Source: Thermoguttaceae bacterium
Lineage (GTDB): Bacteria; Planctomycetota; Planctomycetia; Pirellulales; Thermoguttaceae
Direction of reading: 5' to 3'
Length of the DNA: 14,277 nt
NCBI GenBank assembly: GCA_017454585.1
Contig: JAFTCU010000047.1
Span: 1-14,277 of the forward strand
The notes below the pieces were generated by a model, which had not been told where the DNA came from, made no database searches, and worked only from the letters and a program-made list of their open reading frames with translations. This document shows positions 12,153 through 14,277 of this stretch, piece after piece (the first letter of the stretch is position 1; each line of letters begins with the position of its first letter). A program made the position numbers and the translations under genes.

Positions 12153-13340
12153 ATGAACATTAAAGAAATCAAAACCGAAGCGGAATATGATGAAGCCCTG
12201 GCTGTAATCGAAGAACTTCTGAAAATCGGCGATGATAACATGACGGAGGAACAATGGGACGAGCTGGAACTTGTTTCTTCGGTCGTTGAAAAATACGAGA
12301 AAGAACATTACCCGATTCCACTTCCAGATCCGATTGAGGCCATTCGTTTTCGGATGGATCAGGACGGTTTGACCTACAAAGACCTTCAGAAATACATCGG
12401 CAGCTCAAGCAAAGTCTCCGAAGTTATGAATCGGAAAAGACCGTTGAGTCTTGCCATGATCAAGGCGCTCCATGAAGGGCTTGGGATTTCTCTGGAAGTC
12501 CTGACCCAGGACACGACCAACGTGGACCCCGGAAGTAATCAATTCCTTGCGAACTATCCTTTTAATGAAATGTTCAAAAGGAACTATTTCCCGTGGTTTC
12601 GTGGCACATTGCCCGAGGCCAAAAAGAAAGCGGAAGCGCTCATGTGCCAGCTTTTGGACCCCCTCACTCGAAACAGTCTGTACTACTGCCGAAAGACCGA
12701 CAAAAACACCACAAGTGAAGCGGCTTTAACGGCGTGGTACTGCCGTGTTTGTAATCGCCTGGAACCGGTTGAAATTCCCCTTTTCCAGAAAGACGTGCTG
12801 ACGGATGACTTCATTCGGTCCGTGGTCCGATTGAGTTTTTACGAGCAGGGACCGGCTCTTGTGGGTGAACACCTCCGCCGGTTTGGGATTCACTTCATAA
12901 CGGAACCCCACCTGCCGAAAACCTATCTGGACGGAGCGGCCTGGTTGCTTTCCACCGGAAACCCAGTCGTCGCCTTGACCTTGCGGCACGACCGACTGGA
13001 TAATTTCTGGTTTACGCTCATGCACGAACTCGCCCACGTCAAGCTGCATTTAACAGACGGGAAAACGCAGTTTTTCGATGATTTTGACGATGATTCCCAC
13101 TCCGCCGATCAAATGGAACAGCAAGCCAACGATGCGGCCGAAGAATGGCTGATCCCGGCCAAAATCTGGAACGCCTCCAAACGGAAACTGTTGAAAACGC
13201 GCAACCAGGCGGACGTGATCGCGCTGGCAAACCAGCTCCAAATTTCCCCCGCTATTATTGCCGCAAGAATCCGTCAGGAAAAAGAAGATTTCACGCTTTT
13301 TTCCGATTTAATCGGAAAAGTTAAACAGGAGCTTGTTTGA
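12153..13340 (+). CDS. HigA-type antitoxin/XRE regulator fused to ImmA/IrrE zinc metallopeptidase
   Basis: The 395-residue protein has an N-terminal HigA-like region (IKEIKTEAEYDEALAVIEEL, from residue 3; HYPIPLPDPIEAIRFRMDQ) and an XRE helix-turn-helix (LTYKDLQKYIGSSSKVSEVM; LSLAMIKALHEGLGI). Its C-terminal half carries the metalloprotease motif HELAH in FTLMHELAHVKLHL and a later acidic LEWL-like AAEEWLIP, as in ImmA/IrrE proteins. Such proteins pair with toxins or regulate mobile elements by cleaving repressors. No HigB-type toxin lies on either side, so it is an orphan. Homologous HigA N-termini favour the ATG at 12153. An ATG at 12144 would add three residues. Neither has a Shine-Dalgarno site, since a terminator ends just upstream. 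The frame is open further upstream through attR, which I regard as chance. Confidence 0.88.
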   Translation: MNIKEIKTEAEYDEALAVIEELLKIGDDNMTEEQWDELELVSSVVEKYEKEHYPIPLPDPIEAIRFRMDQDGLTYKDLQKYIGSSSKVSEVMNRKRPLSLAMIKALHEGLGISLEVLTQDTTNVDPGSNQFLANYPFNEMFKRNYFPWFRGTLPEAKKKAEALMCQLLDPLTRNSLYYCRKTDKNTTSEAALTAWYCRVCNRLEPVEIPLFQKDVLTDDFIRSVVRLSFYEQGPALVGEHLRRFGIHFITEPHLPKTYLDGAAWLLSTGNPVVALTLRHDRLDNFWFTLMHELAHVKLHLTDGKTQFFDDFDDDSHSADQMEQQANDAAEEWLIPAKIWNASKRKLLKTRNQADVIALANQLQISPAIIAARIRQEKEDFTLFSDLIGKVKQELV

Positions 13341-13419
13341 ACGCGAAATGTTGCCGACTTGCCCCTTTAGAAAACAAGTACTTGCTTTTACCCCATCACC
13401 ATAAAAAAGGAGTCCCCAC

Positions 13420-14277
13420 ATGCCCACCGTTTCTCGCCGTTCTTTTATCGCTTCCGCTCCGTTAGCCGCGCTGGCCGCTGCCGGGTTAAAGAATGAAAAC
13501 GAGCTTCATGCCGAAGCCGCTCCGCTGAAAGCCCGGCCGTGGGTCGGGTTCGAGCGGGGGATGGGGATCGGTGGATGGCTCACGAATTACAAGCGGTTCA
13601 ACGTCTTGCCCGAGAAGTGGCGGCTCAAGTTTTCCATCGGCGATTTCGAGCACTTCGAGGGGTATATCACTGAGGAGGACGTCAAGAACATCGCCGGGAT
13701 GGGGCTGGACCACATTCGCCTCGGGTTTGACCAGATCGTTTTCGAGGAGTACGACCCCGAGCGCCCGGAAATTAAACCGGTTTATCGGGAACGCATTTTC
13801 AGGGTCCTGGACCGATTCATCGGGTGGTGCGGGAAATACCACATCAATCTGGTCCTCAATCTTCACAAAGCGGTCGGGAACTACTGCGACATTGAGGAGA
13901 AAGTTCAGCTTCTCGACGACGCCGGGCTTCAAGACCGCTTCGTCGCGCTCTGGATCGAGTTCGAAAAGCGCTACGCCGATTTCCCCGGCCTGGCTTTTGA
14001 GCTGCTCAACGAAGTGCGCAACGTGGACCCGAAGAAGTGGAACGACCTGGCAGAACGCACGCTCAAGGCGATCCGCGAGCTGAATCCGACCCGGCCCGTC
14101 GTGATCGGGAGCACGTGCTGGAACAGTCCCGGCACACTCGCCCAGCTTCGGCTTTACGACGACCCGAACGTGATCTACACGTTCCACCAGTACGGGCCGT
14201 TCGAGTTCACGCACCAGCGCGGGGTCCTTCAGAGCGGGCCGCTGTACTACAATCGGAACATGGCGTGGCCGTCGGAC
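13420..14277 (+). CDS. Tat-exported glycoside hydrolase family 5 (cellulase-like), cut by right edge
   Basis: The reading frame is open from ATG 13420 to the window end (286 residues, no stop). The N-terminus MPTVSRRSFIASAPLAALAA carries a twin-arginine SRRSFI motif and a hydrophobic stretch, indicating export by Tat. The body shows the GH5 pattern: GIGGWLTNYK, a first barrel strand with VKNIAGMGLDHIRLGFD, VLNLHKAV, the acid/base FELLNEV (E198), IRELNPTRPVVIGS and VIYTFHQYGPFEFTHQ (His-Gln-Tyr before the truncated part). The nucleophile Glu should lie beyond the edge. GH5 enzymes cleave beta-1,4-glucans, mannans or related chains with retention. AAAAAAGGAG lies 8-9 bases before the ATG, a strong site. 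A minus-strand open frame over 13486-14214 is its shadow. Confidence 0.85.
   Translation, partial: MPTVSRRSFIASAPLAALAAAGLKNENELHAEAAPLKARPWVGFERGMGIGGWLTNYKRFNVLPEKWRLKFSIGDFEHFEGYITEEDVKNIAGMGLDHIRLGFDQIVFEEYDPERPEIKPVYRERIFRVLDRFIGWCGKYHINLVLNLHKAVGNYCDIEEKVQLLDDAGLQDRFVALWIEFEKRYADFPGLAFELLNEVRNVDPKKWNDLAERTLKAIRELNPTRPVVIGSTCWNSPGTLAQLRLYDDPNVIYTFHQYGPFEFTHQRGVLQSGPLYYNRNMAWPSD

Noticed and set aside
12101..13419. HigB-type toxin partner for the HigA-ImmA gene
   Set aside because: No room upstream (about 50 bp to attR) and only 79 bp downstream before the GH5 gene.
13486..14214. Long minus-strand open frame of 242 codons
   Set aside because: It is antisense to the GH5 gene, which has a Tat signal, strong ribosome site and family motifs. 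High GC codon structure creates the shadow.

Overview
The window looks like a Planctomycetota-type genome. The support is the secreted Asp-box/Ser-Thr-Pro-rich surface protein, the glycoside hydrolases, poor use of Shine-Dalgarno sites in some genes, and a PriCT-like/TOPRIM protein of a kind I associate with Planctomycetes and Verrucomicrobia. This taxonomic call is an inference and no marker gene settles it. Two glycoside hydrolases, GH16 (4209-4985) and GH5 with a Tat signal (13420 to the right edge), suggest a polysaccharide degrader.

Left chromosomal part (1-5149). From left to right there is the 5' end of a probable rlmN gene (minus strand, running off the left edge). Next come a short A24-type prepilin-peptidase-like membrane protein that lacks the usual GxGD peptidase motif, and a single-pass membrane protein with a Pro/Ala-rich tail carrying three copies of an EE-x-P-x-FN motif. 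A divergent, exported 647-residue protein with two Asp-box-like segments follows, then the GH16 enzyme and a tRNA-Leu(UAA) gene.

Integrated element (5137-12100, about 6.95 kb). The last 13 bases of tRNA-Leu plus 3 bases (16 bp) are repeated exactly at 12085-12100. These are the two attachment sites of a compact element in the tRNA gene. All its recognisable genes lie on the minus strand: a 303-residue protein of unknown function, a small excisionase-type HTH protein, a PriCT-like/TOPRIM primase-type protein, an overlapping P4/D5-type superfamily 3 helicase and a tyrosine integrase next to attL. No capsid, portal, terminase, tail, relaxase or conjugation gene is present. The layout (integrase, excisionase, self-replication module, two separate iteron-rich non-coding regions, nothing structural) resembles P4-like phage satellites or small integrative mobilizable elements reduced to a minimum. 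About 900 bp at the right end is non-coding and repeat-rich, holding 85-bp direct repeats with a hairpin, five GCAGGG iterons, a DnaA box and candidate integrase arm sites. A second iteron cluster with an AT-rich neighbour lies between the helicase and integrase genes.

Right chromosomal part (12101-14277). Directly after attR come the tRNA's original terminator, now about 7 kb from its gene, an orphan HigA-type regulator fused to an ImmA/IrrE zinc metallopeptidase, and a GH5-family enzyme cut by the window edge. Removing the element rebuilds the order GH16, tRNA-Leu, terminator, higA-immA, GH5.

The most notable observations are these. (1) The element is a minimal satellite-like unit with one unknown protein as its only cargo candidate. 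(2) The integrase reading frame runs through the att core into the tRNA, so its C-terminus must differ between the integrated and circular forms. (3) A strand-polar dispersed word, CTGCGAGC, occurs eight times inside the element and falls mainly in protein linkers.
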